64,000 nucleotides of DNA, taken from assembly GCF_022539665.2 (NCBI RefSeq), contig NC_081336.1:10144778-10208777 (forward strand), read 5' to 3'. Source of the DNA: Daphnia carinata (taxonomy: Eukaryota > Arthropoda > Branchiopoda > Diplostraca > Daphniidae). Shown one piece after another: positions 1-10,460 of this stretch. The notes beneath the pieces were generated by a model. That model worked only from the letters and a program-made list of their open reading frames with translations, made no database searches and was not told the origin of the DNA. Positions within the stretch are counted from its first letter, which is position 1; each line of letters opens with the position of its first letter. The translations under genes and the position numbers were made by a program.

Positions 1-1729
1 ATTGGAACAACACCATTTTAAGCTGGCATGTCATGTTCATACTCTTTTGGTATGAAGATATGATTTAATTGCGAATACTTTTTCACGTAATTAAAAGTAT
101 TTGTGTAGGTATTCTTCATTTGGGCTTTAATCAACAATCATTTTTCATTTTTTAGGGTTTGTCATATATGTGTACGTGGCTTCAAGAATTTAGATCTAGC
201 GGCTACTGGTGGTGTTGGCCCCATGAATCTTACTTTTTTTAAAGCTGGGTGAAGAAACGGTGAGTATTTGGTAATTGAAATTTCCTGAGACATTTGTAAA
301 TCAAATAATTCTTCGTTGAAGTGCAGTTAGTTTCGTGCAACAAGAAACAACAAATACTGCAAATAAGTGTCAATTTCGAACTGTGTAGAAAAAGGGGCAA
401 AGTTGGTTTTGAGTGAAGACAAATCTTCAATACGCTATCGCCTGTATTGCTACCTCTGGCCGTCATTAGCAGTGGGTAACTTAATGTTGATTTTTTTTCA
501 ATTCTAAATGAAACGAGATTGTTTTTGTTTTTTTCGGATGGCAGGTTTGGTAGCAGAAAAGTTCATGAATTAATGGAGTGATTCTATGTCATGGCACTTT
601 CAAATCACATGGAATCCATTACAAGTTTAAACGCAAGGTATCACCGTCAGTGACAGGTAACAATTGGCTTGTCAAACAAGACTTTCTGCTATTTGAGGTC
701 CGCCAAACGGTATAATCATCTATTGGTGCGATATTTAGATCGAAGTTATAGAATAGAATCTACTTCTATTCAATAACTTGTTTTACTACTTATTTTATTT
801 TATTTTACTGCTATCGCCAACATTTTACTGCTGCACAACATAAGTGTGCTTCCACAAGTATTAGGCGTTTTTCCTTTTGTTTTATTAAACCTTGATTTGG
901 ATGATTACTTTAAATTTGTTTTAAAACATTTAATCTGCGATGGATAAAGTTTCTCGTAATGCTCTTTGCGTCCACAAGAGGCGCCTTAAACCGTGGCTCA
1001 TCGGGAAGTTTTTTTTTCAGGCACATTTCTAGATTGGCTTAACGCGTGCAGTCTGCACGCGCCAAAAATTTTAGAGAATATCACAAGTTGTGAACAAGAG
1101 ATCCTGGTCCCTTGGCCCTCGTTCTCTCACCTCCATGCCAGATGGCCATTAAGAAGGATCATAAATGTATGGTAATATTATATTTCCACTATTACATTAT
1201 TCTTTGCCATAATTTTTATCTCATACCATGAACGCAAGAAGAGTTTATCTGCTTGCTATCATTGAAGGTAACTCGTGTTCTTAAAAGTAAGCACGACAGG
1301 CACAGAGCGACAATGGCAACCTTCCTGCTTTTTTATAAAAGGTATCAACTCAAACGGCTTAACCACGCAGTCAGGCTTTGTACTTTTTTCAAAATGAGAA
1401 TTAATGAAATGAACAAAGCTTGTCATTTCAATCATTGCAGGATTGAGGAGACAAACATTGGGGTTCCAGCGGTTTCCTTAGGTAGGCAAGTCGTTTAACA
1501 ATGCTTGGTGTTACAACTGTTTTTTAATCGATTTTAACTTGTGTTTGTTTTGTTGGACCCCACAGTCCATGGAAGAAACTAATAGGACGGGAAATTCCAT
1601 CTTCATCACTAACAAAAGAAAAGGCATATTTTTAATTGGCTTAATTGATCTACTTTTCTGTCCGGGTTCACAAGGTATGTGTTTTCTTGTATTCATAGAG
1701 TGATTACTTTAATATGGTTTTACACCTAG
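1..1729. other. AT-rich unique sequence, no recognised gene
   Basis: No tandem repeat, RNA gene or convincing long reading frame was recognised here. Open frames are short (60-80 codons), low in complexity and match no family I know. The stretch about 1250-1500 could hold further decayed exons belonging to the vasa-like fragment that follows, but I could not align it convincingly, so I make no call. Composition resembles ordinary non-coding arthropod DNA. Confidence 0.5.
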
Positions 1730-2430
1730 TGTCATGTAGCTGGCCACACCTCGAAAGGCTGCACGAATCTATTCAGTGAATTGACATGAAGTTGGAAAGC
1801 AGCACGAGCAATACATTCTGCTATGAAAAGGAACTGTTTAAGGGCATCGTCTTTGGAGAACGCTTTAACACTTTTGATAGATTCATCCTTCAGGTAAGCC
1901 ATTTCTCAAAACTGTTTTTTATGATTTGAAAATATATATTGGGTCTGCTTTAGGTTACAGGTAAAGATGTACCTCAATACAAAACACCCTTCGAAGAAGC
2001 TGGCCTGCTTTAAATACTACTTCAAAACATTAAATATTCTGGCTACAGAAAACCAACACGTTTTCAGAAAGCTTCAGTTGCAGGTATTCTTGCCAATATT
2101 TTTGCTTGTGCTGTGATATTTGTTGATTAAGGCATCTAACATTTTATCATGCAGGTGGCGTACTTGGAACGGTTTTGAACATTGTTAGAACAAAGTGTTG
2201 CAGATGCGTCTCATGCCCTGGAGCAAAAGCCAGTAGTTGTAACACCCACTCGTGAACTGGCCATTCTAATTCACCGCGCGGCGTGTAAATTCTCCTACAG
2301 TTCGGTTTTCAAGTCTGTGATAATATGTGGAGGAATTGTCACGAGCTATCATTATAGATCAGGAACAGTAATGTATGCCAAACAACTTAAGCTACGCGCT
2401 TTAAGTTCCCGAGATGGCATTCCTTACTAA
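1730..2430 (+). pseudogene. vasa: vasa-type DEAD-box RNA helicase fragment (N-terminal part)
   Basis: Vasa proteins are ATP-dependent RNA helicases of germ-line granules that act in translation and piRNA pathways. The segment 1730-1768 reads CHVAGHTSKGCTN, a damaged CCHC zinc knuckle that has lost its second Cys. An exon ending at 1893 reads YEKELFKGIVFGERFNTFDR. A 60-bp GT-AG intron (1894-1953) leads to VTGKDVPQYKTPFEEAGLL, the vasa Q-motif region, followed by SGYRKPTRFQK. A 71-bp intron (2084-2154) leads to TPTRELA (motif Ia), then HRAACKFSYSS and the GG motif. Motif I (GSGKT) is not recognisable, a stop interrupts the second exon and DEAD and the whole C-terminal lobe are absent. Introns are retained, so this is a decayed genomic duplicate and not a retrocopy. 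Another DDX3-like helicase is possible, but the VTGKDVP and zinc-knuckle context favours vasa. Confidence 0.75.
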
Positions 2431-2640
2431 ATCGCCAATATGTTCCGGTATCTGACAGTTTTGAACCGCCAGATTGCTCTAATAAGTTGGCATCTACTAA
2501 ATATGTTTGCGCTATCAAATACCGGGGCGTAATGGCGGTTTCGTATTGAACAGCGGCTATAGAACTTGACATGCAGAGATCAAGTTCTGTGCAAATCGTT
2601 TGCAGTTTGAACAGGAGCGCCAATAAGTGAGATTCAGCTG
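2431..2640. other. Spacer without recognised gene
   Basis: This is unique sequence between the helicase fragment and the 45-bp array. It contains scattered pieces resembling the array (for example a GGCGGTTT and a CCGCCAGATTG near 2465-2545), so it may be an older, decayed extension of that array. No coding signal was seen. Confidence 0.4.
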
Positions 2641-2899
2641 TGGAAATATTAGGTAATGGTACGACAAATAGTGACATCTAGCGGTGGAAATTTAAGGTAT
2701 ATGGTACGCCAAATAGTGCCATCTGGCGGTGGAAAAGTAAGGTAAATGGAACGCCAAACGGTGCCATCTAGCGATGAAAAAGTGATTCGAATGGTACGAC
2801 CTGTAGTTCCATCTTGCGGTGGAAAAGTGAGGCGAATGGTACGCCGTATAGTGGCATCTCGCGGTAAAAAAGTGAGGTGAATGGTACGCTATCTAGGGG
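2641..2899 (+). repeat. 45-bp tandem repeat with CCATCTAGCGG motif, about 5.8 copies
   Basis: Units run 2641-2684, 2685-2729, 2730-2774, 2775-2819, 2820-2864 and a partial one from 2865. Each contains ATGGTACGCC, then about nine bases, then a form of GTGCCATCTAGCGGTGG. Units differ at several positions, so the array is old. Read on the other strand, the core CCGCTAGATGGC matches the published metazoan CTCF core CCASYAGRKGGC at 11 of 12 positions. Whether any protein binds is unknown. It could equally be the remains of a mobile element carrying this motif. Confidence 0.85.
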
Positions 2900-3322
2900 T
2901 CGGTAACACAGCTTGTAATAATTTAGTCACATGATATTGTGACAGGAAAACAAAACAAGAATTTTAAATCACGGTATAAAGCTTTTTTTGTCACGGTCTG
3001 CAAGGAAATGACTCGGAAATGGAAATTATGTCACTGTCTATGTTCAACAACCATTTGTGTAGCACCAGTAGGTAGGGAAAATTTAATTTGCATTTCGTAA
3101 TTGTTTTGCCAGGGTTATGCTGAGTGAACTTGCAGTTTTGGTAAAGTTATTCAAGATAATTGCAAATAGTAGTCCCAGAATCAGAAGAATTTTGTCTGAC
3201 ATCTTTACTACGTGAACTTTAAAAGGCCTTGATATATCAAAGGGCGCCCAATGGAGAAATTGTGCTTCTTCAACGATCAAGTAGTTGACATTTACAACTA
3301 AATAGTTAATGTTTAAATTTGA
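2900..3322. other. Spacer without recognised gene
   Basis: This AT-rich unique sequence holds only short open frames without similarity that I recognise. No repeat structure was seen. Confidence 0.4.
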
Positions 3323-3329
3323 TTGTATT

Positions 3330-4035
3330 TTCATTTATTCAGACTCATCGATTCCAACAGCCTGTTTGCAAACTTTCAGCCAATGCGTTGCAAGGAATGT
3401 ATTTCTAATCCAGTCTTCGACACACTCAATGCCAAGGTACACAGTTGTTTCTACGCTGAGACGCTTTATCTGACAGTGATATGGTCAATTTTTTTTTTAC
3501 TGGTCGCCACCTCAATTTTTAAATGTTTGATGTAAGTACCAGTGTAGATGTATTCTTGTTAGAAATAATCATGTCCTAAATGTCCTATTCTTTAGTGAAA
3601 ATGGTATTGTACGAAACTTATCTATTATTCTTTATTTATTCGGATTTAGCTACCACCTTTCGATACTTAAAAGCGAGGACCGAATGGCACCTACACTTGG
3701 ACTGGATCGGACCGTTATTTGGTCGAATGGCTAGCAGCAAAAAATTAAACTTTACGTAGGTTGGAATTAATTTGTCTGCTTATTTGTTGTTTGTTATTTT
3801 TAAAAACTACCCTCTTTATTCCACAGGTATTCGTTCGTGCTAATTAATCAAACTATTGCCAATATGTACGGGACGCATGAGGGTATGTTGTATCAACTCA
3901 TAAATGATGAGTTAGCGGAAAAATGGGTTATGCATTGAATTTCAGCAGATAACTTATGTGCATCTCTTTTTTTACTTCAGGTGATAATCAAGTTTTGAAC
4001 ATTGACGAATTTTTTTGCCCTTAAGAAATTATGGT
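3330..4035 (+). pseudogene. Unidentified multi-exon gene fragment with one membrane segment
   Basis: I do not recognise this gene. A first open stretch (about 3330-3534) contains RCKECISNPVFDTLNAK and then a hydrophobic segment LTVIWSIFFLLVATSIF that could span a membrane. A second stretch (about 3650-3756) reads RYLKARTEWHLHLDWIGP, then LFGRMASSKKLNFT. A donor there (GTAGGT) and an acceptor at CCACAG near 3826 join in frame to YSFVLINQTIANMYGTHEG. A further GTATGT intron ending in CTTCAG near 3980 joins in frame to DNQVLNIDEFFCP and a stop. Three stretches linking through in-frame GT-AG introns argue for a real ancestral gene. The join between the first and second stretch is out of frame as I read it, and no upstream start was found, so it is probably broken or partial. 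Confidence 0.45.
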
Positions 4036-4053
4036 TTAATTCTAGGCATTGGT

Positions 4054-4153
4054 NNNNNNNNNNNNNNNNNNNNNNNNNNNNNNNNNNNNNNNNNNNNNNN
4101 NNNNNNNNNNNNNNNNNNNNNNNNNNNNNNNNNNNNNNNNNNNNNNNNNNNNN
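4054..4153. other. Assembly gap (100 N)
   Basis: This is a run of exactly 100 N. It separates unique sequence on the left from satellite on the right, so the true junction and distance are unknown. Confidence 0.99.
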
Positions 4154-4699
4154 AGATATTGAAAATCACTGTATCACACTGTATTCACATTGAATACACG
4201 TATATTTGATGCTGTATGAATGTAGATATTGAAACTCACTGTATCACACTATATTCACATTAAATACACGTATATTTGATACTGTTTGAATGTAGATCAT
4301 GAACCTGATTCTATAACACTATATTCACATTAAATACACGTATATTTCATGCTGTTTGAATGTAGATATTGAAACTTACTGTATCACACTATATTCACAT
4401 TGAATACACGTATATTTGATACTGTGTGAATGTAGATCATGAAACTGATTCTATAACACTATATTCACATTGAATATACGTATATTTGATGCTGTTTGAA
4501 TGTAGATATTGAAACTCACTGTATCACACTATATTCACATTGAATGCACGTATATTTGATACTGTTTGAATGTAGATCATGAAACTGATTCTATAACACT
4601 ATATTCACATTGAATACACGTATATTTGATGCTGTTTGAATGTAGATATTGAAACTCACAGTATCACAGTATATTCACATTGAATATACGTATATTTGA
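4154..4699 (-). repeat. 70-bp satellite, about 8 units, minus orientation
   Basis: Units match the reverse complement of the satellite seen from 15881 on. Both subtypes are present: ATTGAAACTCACTGTATCAC (A type) and ATCATGAAACTGATTCTATAAC (B type) roughly alternate. Units here are more diverged from consensus than in the large arrays, as expected near an array edge. The array runs directly into the gypsy 5' LTR at about 4700. Confidence 0.95.
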
Positions 4700-5407
4700 T
4701 GTGAACCTGCTAGCTAACTGACGCATCCATGTGTCATCAGCATCACGCTACTTATAAAACATCTTTGATTGGCAGCACGGGCGACGCCCATCATCGCACC
4801 ATTATCACGCCATTTTAAACATCTTTGATTGGTGGCAAATACTCGCACAGCAACTCACCAATTTGCCAATATGTGAAGAGTAACCGTGAACCCAAAATAT
4901 GGGAAAGATCAGACAAGAACTTGCATCTGAGTAAGGTAGTCGCCTGAGTTTATTCTTGCTGCTCTTATCCTTTGGTTAGTAGTATTGCGCAGTAAACTGT
5001 ACCTTTACTGTGAACCTTAATTGCTGAACTTAATTTGCCTTAATTTGCACCTGTGAAAACTTAGATGATCTTGGACAATGCATTTGTCGTTTTCTTAAAC
5101 ACTTGTACAATCTATTTGATTGTGAATTGACTCCGTGAGCGTGAGGTTTATCTCGTTCGCTTCCGTGTCGATTTCTTTCCGCTACCTACTCGTGTTATCA
5201 CGGTAAGACTTGGTTATAATTGTCTCTCTCTTCTCTCTCTTTAGTTTCCCTACTGTATCTTTATTTCTCTTATGTCTTGCTTCTTGTAGTATGCTTAATC
5301 TAGGATAATAAATCCATCATTGTGGGAAATACGCTGCCGAGCTCGTTATTATTTCATTTTGTCTTAATATAGTAAAGTCAGTCTTCCACACGGGAAGATG
5401 CTTTACA
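4700..5407 (+). repeat. 5' LTR of the gypsy element (about 708 bp)
   Basis: The segment starts TGTGAACC where satellite similarity ends and finishes TTTACA four bases before the primer-binding site, giving the usual TG...CA ends. It contains a TATAAAA at 4753-4759 and an AATAAA at 5307-5312, placed as expected for the promoter and the polyadenylation signal of an LTR. Boundaries are inferred from one LTR only, since no 3' partner exists in the window. The left edge is uncertain by about 3 bp because GATG is shared with the satellite. Confidence 0.75.
4753..4832 (+). promoter_or_regulatory. Possible LTR promoter: TATA box and paired CCAAT-type repeats
   Basis: TATAAAA lies at 4753-4759. The 16-mer AAACATCTTTGATTGG occurs at 4757-4772 and again at 4817-4832, exactly 60 bp apart. 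It ends in ATTGG, the complement of a CCAAT box. Duplicated upstream elements are common in LTR promoters. Function here is inferred only from sequence and position. Confidence 0.35.
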
Positions 5408-5410
5408 TAA

Positions 5411-5421
5411 TGGTGGCAGCG
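5411..5421 (+). other. Primer-binding site, complementary to tRNA-Leu 3' end
   Basis: TGGTGGCAGCG lies four bases after the LTR end. Its complement CGCTGCCACCA corresponds to the acceptor end of animal tRNA-Leu (AAG-type, ending ...CGCTGCCA plus the added CCA). Eleven bases match before the pairing breaks. This site would prime minus-strand DNA synthesis. The tRNA assignment rests on recalled tRNA sequence and should be checked against the host tRNA set. Confidence 0.7.
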
Positions 5422-5441
5422 TTTTTCAGAGCTCTACCACA

Positions 5442-6647
5442 ATGATGGACGATGTTATGTCAGGTGGGCATAAAGTTTCTCGTACACCTTTGAACACTCC
5501 GCTTATTCCTGTAACACCCGTAGTGCAAATCAATGACGAAACGATTGCTAAGTTGATTAGTTTTGAAAAATTGTCAGCTTCTACCGCGACCGTTCCGCAT
5601 TCATCTCAAGGCAGTCAGATTTCAGATAAAGAAACAGAAGCCATTAAACCATCTACCTCTCCCGTTTTAATTCCTAAAGTACAGACAGATAACACCCAGA
5701 TGAAAAAATTGAGGTCTAACACCGCGTATAAGGCCGTGGCCCCATTAGTTAAAACTCCCACTAGGAAAATTTGGGGCCGTAGCAAAGCTTCCGTTACACC
5801 TACTCAGCCCGCACCGTCTGTTTATGCAAGGTTAGCTTCTCGTTTTTCTCCCATAAAATCACTCGTGGGAAACACATCAAAGACTAGTTTTCTCTCGACC
5901 ACTCTTTAAGCTTTTTCCAAAAAGAAAAGCCCAGTCAATGGACGGTCAACCCAAAGTGAGTCTCCATCACCTATACCACGAGATCACGACCAACCAATCG
6001 AGAATATTCCCGGCACCAACGAGTCAGTTACCGTCCCTGCTACTCACGCTCAAGTATCTCAAGGAGAGGGAATTGGATTTCCAGTCAACCAATCCATTAA
6101 TTTGGGGACAACTACGATCGTTGATGCAAAAAATCCGGCTGCGTTACCAATACCAAGCCAACGTGACAACGGATTGGAAAACCCGAAGACACTCCTGAAA
6201 GCCTTGGGAGCAATTCTGGAAACGATAGCAATTGGACAAACCAGGACAACGGCACAGGTGGCGGAGCACCAAGTGGCCACGCTGACAGCAATCTTCACAA
6301 CCTATGCGAGGGAGTCTACGATATACCTACTAGGACACACTTACAACATCGTCGAGTTGCTGACATTCACTCGAGCGAAGGACAAAAACTTGTTCAACTT
6401 TGCACCCAGAGAAGGCTTGCTCAACAACCTCGAGGACAGTACATATTGCCTCTTAGCAATCGAGATATCGCAGTTCTCAACCTACCTAAAGGACACCCTG
6501 CGGGAGTACCAGCTGAAGTTCCTCAAGGACATTCTCCACCTGGTCCTTTACCTAGAAAAAGTTCAGTCTATAAGCAGTTTGGAGGGATTATTGTCGGACC
6601 TGACATCGCTTCAGACCAAATTCAACAACTTCAGGATATCGGTGTAA
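5442..6647 (+). pseudogene. gag: gag, N-terminal extension (interrupted)
   Basis: The frame opens at the ATG of 5442 (MMDDVMSGG...), 21 bases after the primer site, and continues in one phase to 6647 except for a stop at 5907-5909. It is rich in Ser, Thr and Pro with basic patches and shows no catalytic motif, as in the poorly conserved N-terminal part of long gypsy Gag proteins. Between about 6300 and 6440 the protein-like reading moves to another phase (a Pro/Gly-rich stretch about 6446-6640) and returns near 6660, implying two compensating indels. It would encode the structural particle protein. It is broken and unlikely to make full-length Gag. Confidence 0.7.
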
Positions 6648-6662
6648 CCGGACGAGCAGCGA

Positions 6663-7700
6663 ATGACGAAGGAAATCAGGGAAACACTAATCCCGGCTAC
6701 CAACGAATTGAGACAGTTGCTGTCATACATTCCGAGGACCCAGGAAGAACAGCAAACCACGCCGAGTCCGCAGGAATCGCCGTTGTCGGAACGCATTCCG
6801 AGGATAAGGCACTCACACAGCACGCACTCAACACCCTCCTCAAGCCCAGCTATCCAGCCGGCAGGAAGATCTGATAGTGCAACTGAGGCAATTACGAACA
6901 GCATTTCAGGACACCCTCCGAATCCACGCCGAAAGACGTTAAATCCTCCCATATTTGATCCCGACATGGCCAAATCTTGTTCTCCTTCACGGGCTGCCAC
7001 AGTCAACGACATAAATGATTTTCAGACAAACCAACACACTTTTTCGCGCCTACAATTGCTTCCTTCCTTTTCCGGAAGTCCAATTTCTCGCTTTGACTCT
7101 TGGCTAGAATCTTTTGAAAGCATAGTTGATGGGACAGCACGGTCAGAAGAAAAGATTATTCAGATGCTGCGAGCTAAAATAACAGATAAGGCTTTTTCAG
7201 TACTTCAAAACATTATCAGGCACCATCCGCATGATTATGCGTCTATTAAAGAGGCGCTACTTGATCACTTTCATGGGGATGAAAACGTCGATGTCTATAT
7301 AAAAAAATTCAATAAGGCTAAACGCAAACCAGGCGAAGAAATTGTCGACTATGCGCACCGCTTGCACGAGATTTTTAAGAAGGCGTATCCAGCAGGTTAT
7401 GCAGAGAAATCGTTCACGTTAATCCTTATGCAAAAATTTATCGAGGGGTTGGATTCCAAATTACAGGCCAAAGTACGTTATAAAGAATTTCGCGACTTTA
7501 CCGAGCTTGTAGCATCAACGCGTATTTATGCCGTTCGTTTGGAAGCTTTAGAGACAGATCGGGAAAAACATGAGTTTGTTAGGGCAATCGATGGATCGTG
7601 TGACACGAAACATTCAGATTTGACGGAGCTCAAGCAAATGTTAATCGACCAGAAGGAAGTAGTCAATAATGTCGTTGCTAATATTAGGGCAAGGGAATAA
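6663..7700 (+). pseudogene. gag: gag, capsid-type retrotransposon gag domain
   Basis: This open stretch of 345 codons continues the gag frame. Residues about 1-120 are a Ser/Pro-rich linker. From about residue 130 to 300 comes a helical retrotransposon gag (capsid-like) domain with the characteristic FDSWLESFE, ALLDHFHGD and KPGEEIVDYAHRL elements and a FIEGLD turn. The domain assembles the particle around element RNA. The stop at 7698 is followed by about 90 bases in which the sensible reading lies in another phase (AESPKEYREDIRDVLQESR), then the first phase resumes at about 7788, so two indels bracket this segment. Confidence 0.85.
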
Positions 7701-7787
7701 AAATGCGGAGAGCCCGAAAGAATACAGGGAAGACATTAGGGATGTTCTTCAGGAGTCACGCAAGCGGTCAAACAGCTCCAAAGGGAC

Positions 7788-8213
7788 ATGAAAGATTATT
7801 CTTCTTCTCCAACAGGCAACCCTTATAAGAAACAAGTTTCGTTCCAAACCAATAACGGCAATCAAGACAGAAATTGGAGACCTCCTCCTCATCGACCCAA
7901 TAATAACACCAATTCTTACCAAAATGCGGGATTCTCTAATAGACCTACACAGTCCTCGTCCTCGTTTTCGAGAACTTTTAATGATTCGAGAAATCGGCCT
8001 ACTCAAAATGGAATAACTTGCAATTTCTGCGGTTTTCGTGGGCATACACAATCGGAATGCCGTAAATTCCAACGGCATAATTTAGAACAAGCACAGCCTC
8101 CAATTTGTTATTCTTGTCGTGAAATCGGACACAAATCGAATAACTGTCCTAAGTTCAGGAGCTCCGATAGGCCGAATATTCCAGGTCCCTCTCAGCGTCA
8201 GGGAAACCAATAG
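7788..8213 (+). pseudogene. gag: gag nucleocapsid, two CCHC zinc knuckles
   Basis: An Asn/Ser/Arg-rich basic leader is followed by two knuckles of the form C-x2-C-x4-H-x4-C: CNFCGFRGHTQSEC and CYSCREIGHKSNNC. All eight metal ligands are present. Such knuckles bind and package element RNA. The phase is the same as in the capsid region. The frame ends in TAG at 8211, after which protease follows in the same phase beyond further stops. Confidence 0.88.
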
Positions 8214-8319
8214 ATATGAACTGTAACTTCGGGTCAGTTGATAGGGGGGCCTCAGTTAAAATCCCGACAAGTCGCAAAATTAACAACTATAATAAATGAA
8301 TAGAGCCCTAGAATTCCAT

Positions 8320-8680
8320 TAAAAATTTTTCAGATACCGTTACAAGCATTATTTGTTACAGGGGCGTCTAAAAGTATAATTCACGAGAGAGTATTTCAGA
8401 AATTACCCCCGAGAGGTCAGGCGATCTGCAGTCAGCTTGATTTCGATTGTATGATGTAGGGGAGAAAAAGTTACAAACGCTGGGAAGGGTTACATTGCCC
8501 GTACGATACGGAGAGTCAGTTTTACGACAAGAGTTTATTATTACAAATGGTGTTTCTGAAGACTATATCCTTGGATGGGATGCAATCCAGAAGCACGGTT
8601 TTCGGCTTGATGGAGAAGCCAGGAGCATTTATTTAGCAAGGGATGAGCAGGAATCAGCCATCTCTAGGGTACCAGACATG
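8320..8680 (+). pseudogene. pol: Retropepsin-type protease, catalytic Asp lost
   Basis: LQALFVTGASKSIIHERVF (about 8338-8396) is the active-site region of an aspartic protease. The signature should read D-T/S-G-A, but the codon at 8355-8357 is GTT (Val), so the nucleophile-activating Asp is gone. After a stop at 8439 and a phase change near 8445 the domain continues with the conserved YILGWDAI (about 8560-8585), the C-terminal motif of gypsy proteases. The enzyme would cut Gag-Pol. With the D-to-V change and broken frame it cannot be active. Confidence 0.85.
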
Positions 8681-9901
8681 GCAGTTACGACGGTCAAAAA
8701 GACGACGTTATTTCGTCAGACTTCGCTAGTAATTGCAACGCAAATGAAAGGTTCATTTCCGTATGTCCCCCCTAATACCACATTTATGTTTACCCCAGCA
8801 GAGGATTTGTCGAACGGTATTTTTATTGAGGAATTCATTGGAAACGTAGCTAAAGATGGGAAATATCAAATTATGGTCGAGAATCATGCGTTAAATCAAG
8901 TCATACTTCCTAGGAACACTACATTAGGCGTAATCGAGATTATTCATAACGTAATTGGGAAAATAGTTTTAAGTAAATTAGAGGAAAAGCCTACTATTAC
9001 AAGTGAGCCCGTTTTAATTTCAGAGGTCTACGCTGAATTTCAAGCTCCGCTCTCTAAACTATTAAATGACATTCACGACTTGTTCGCAGCAAAAGATTCA
9101 GAATTAGGGAACACTAATCTCATTAAACATACAATTGATACACAAGGAAGAGGCCCTATTCGACAACGCCCTTATCGAGTTACAAATAATCAAAGAAAAA
9201 TATTGGAAGATAAAGTACAGGAAATGTTGAATGCTAATGTGATCCAATATTCACATTCGCCATGGGCTTCACCTGTGGTTTTAGTGGAAAAGAAGGGTGG
9301 AGAAGTAAGATTTTGCGTTGACTATAGGAAATTAAATAGTATTACGAAAAAGGATTCATTCCCTATGCCGAGGATAGATGAAACATTGGAAAAATTGTAT
9401 GGGAAGAAATTTTTCACCACTCTTGATTTAGCTTCAGGCTATTGGCAAATTCAAGTTGATAAGCCAGCTATTGAAAAAACAGCATTTGTAGTAGAAAATT
9501 ACCTTTACGAATTTAAACGTATGGCATTTGGATTATGCAATGCATCTGCGACATTTCAAAGACTAATGAATTATGTACTGAAAGACGTTTTGGGAAGTAA
9601 GGCGTTAGTTTACTTGGATGACGTAATCACCTTTTCGGACACTTTTGACGATCACTTGAAGGATATTCGCGAAATCTTTGAGTTATTGAAAAATGCAAAT
9701 TTAAAATTAAAACTTAAAAAATGCCAGTTCATTAAAAGTTCAGTTAATTATTTAGGCCATGTGATCTCGACTGATGGTATTAAGCCTGATCCGAGTAAAA
9801 TTGAGAAGATAATTAATTATAAAACGCCCGCTTCAGTAGATGAAGTCAGATCATTTCTGGGTCTAGCTGGGTATTACAGAAGATTTATTCAAAATTTTTA
9901 A
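8447..9901 (+). pseudogene. pol: pol: protease end and reverse transcriptase
   Basis: This is the longest open stretch (484 codons) of the element. Residues 1-60 finish the protease. The RT domain begins at about residue 240 (RQRPYRV) and shows SPWASPVVLVEKK, VDYRKLN, TTLDLASGYWQI, FGLCNASATFQRLMN and the catalytic YLDD at 9611-9622, then GHVISTDGI and the connection motif FLGLAGYYRRFI. All RT catalytic aspartates are present. A single TAA at 9899-9901 interrupts the same frame that continues into RNase H. It would copy element RNA into DNA using the tRNA-Leu primer. Confidence 0.95.
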
Positions 9902-10460
9902 TCAATCGCTAAACCATTGACTAGATTAACCCATAAAGATCTTATCAGGAAACCTTTTAATTGGGGAAACGAAGAAAATAGTGCTTTCAAAACCTTGCGT
10001 ACATCTCTAGTGACTCCACCAGTGCTTGCTTACCCCAATTTCAACGAGAAATTTTTCCTTTTCACCGATGCATGCGATTATGGCATTGGAGCGGTACTGT
10101 CTCAAATTCAAAATGGTCTCGAGCACCCAATCGCGTATTCCAGTAGACAGCTAACGAAGGCAGAAGCTAAATACAGTACGACTGAAAAAGAGGCACTTGC
10201 GGTTATCGATGCGATTAAGCATTTTCGACATTACCTTTTAGACCAACCTTTTGAGATCATTAGTGATCATCGTCCACTTCAATGGCTTAAAAATCAGAAA
10301 GATAACAATGGGAGATTAGGAAGATGGGCTACTGTTGGCCGCAACAAATTATAAATTAAAATACAGACCCGGACGTATTCACCAAAACGCAGATTGCTTG
10401 TCACGCTTAAAAATAGCTAGTATCCAAACCGAACGTAATATTAAGTTAATTTGTGAAAAA
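9902..10460 (+). pseudogene. pol: pol: RNase H domain
   Basis: In the same phase as RT after the stop at 9899, the sequence reads SIAKPLTRLTHKD, then the RNase H domain. FTDACDYGIGAVLSQ has its first catalytic Asp at 10067-10069. EKEALAVIDAI supplies the Glu and ISDHRPLQWL the second Asp. A one-base phase change near 10330 separates LGRWA from the continuation AATNYKLKYRPGR, then NADCLSRL, the usual end of this domain in gypsy Pol. It degrades RNA in RNA-DNA hybrids during reverse transcription. Confidence 0.92.

Noticed and set aside
2387-2677. 96-codon minus-strand frame over 2387-2677
   Set aside because: It overlaps the helicase fragment and the 45-bp array on the opposite strand, has no recognisable domain and is likely a chance frame.
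4002-4209. Frames crossing the N runs at 4054-4153 and 19787-19886
   Set aside because: The sequence through the gap is unknown and the flanks are different DNA types, so these are not real reading frames.
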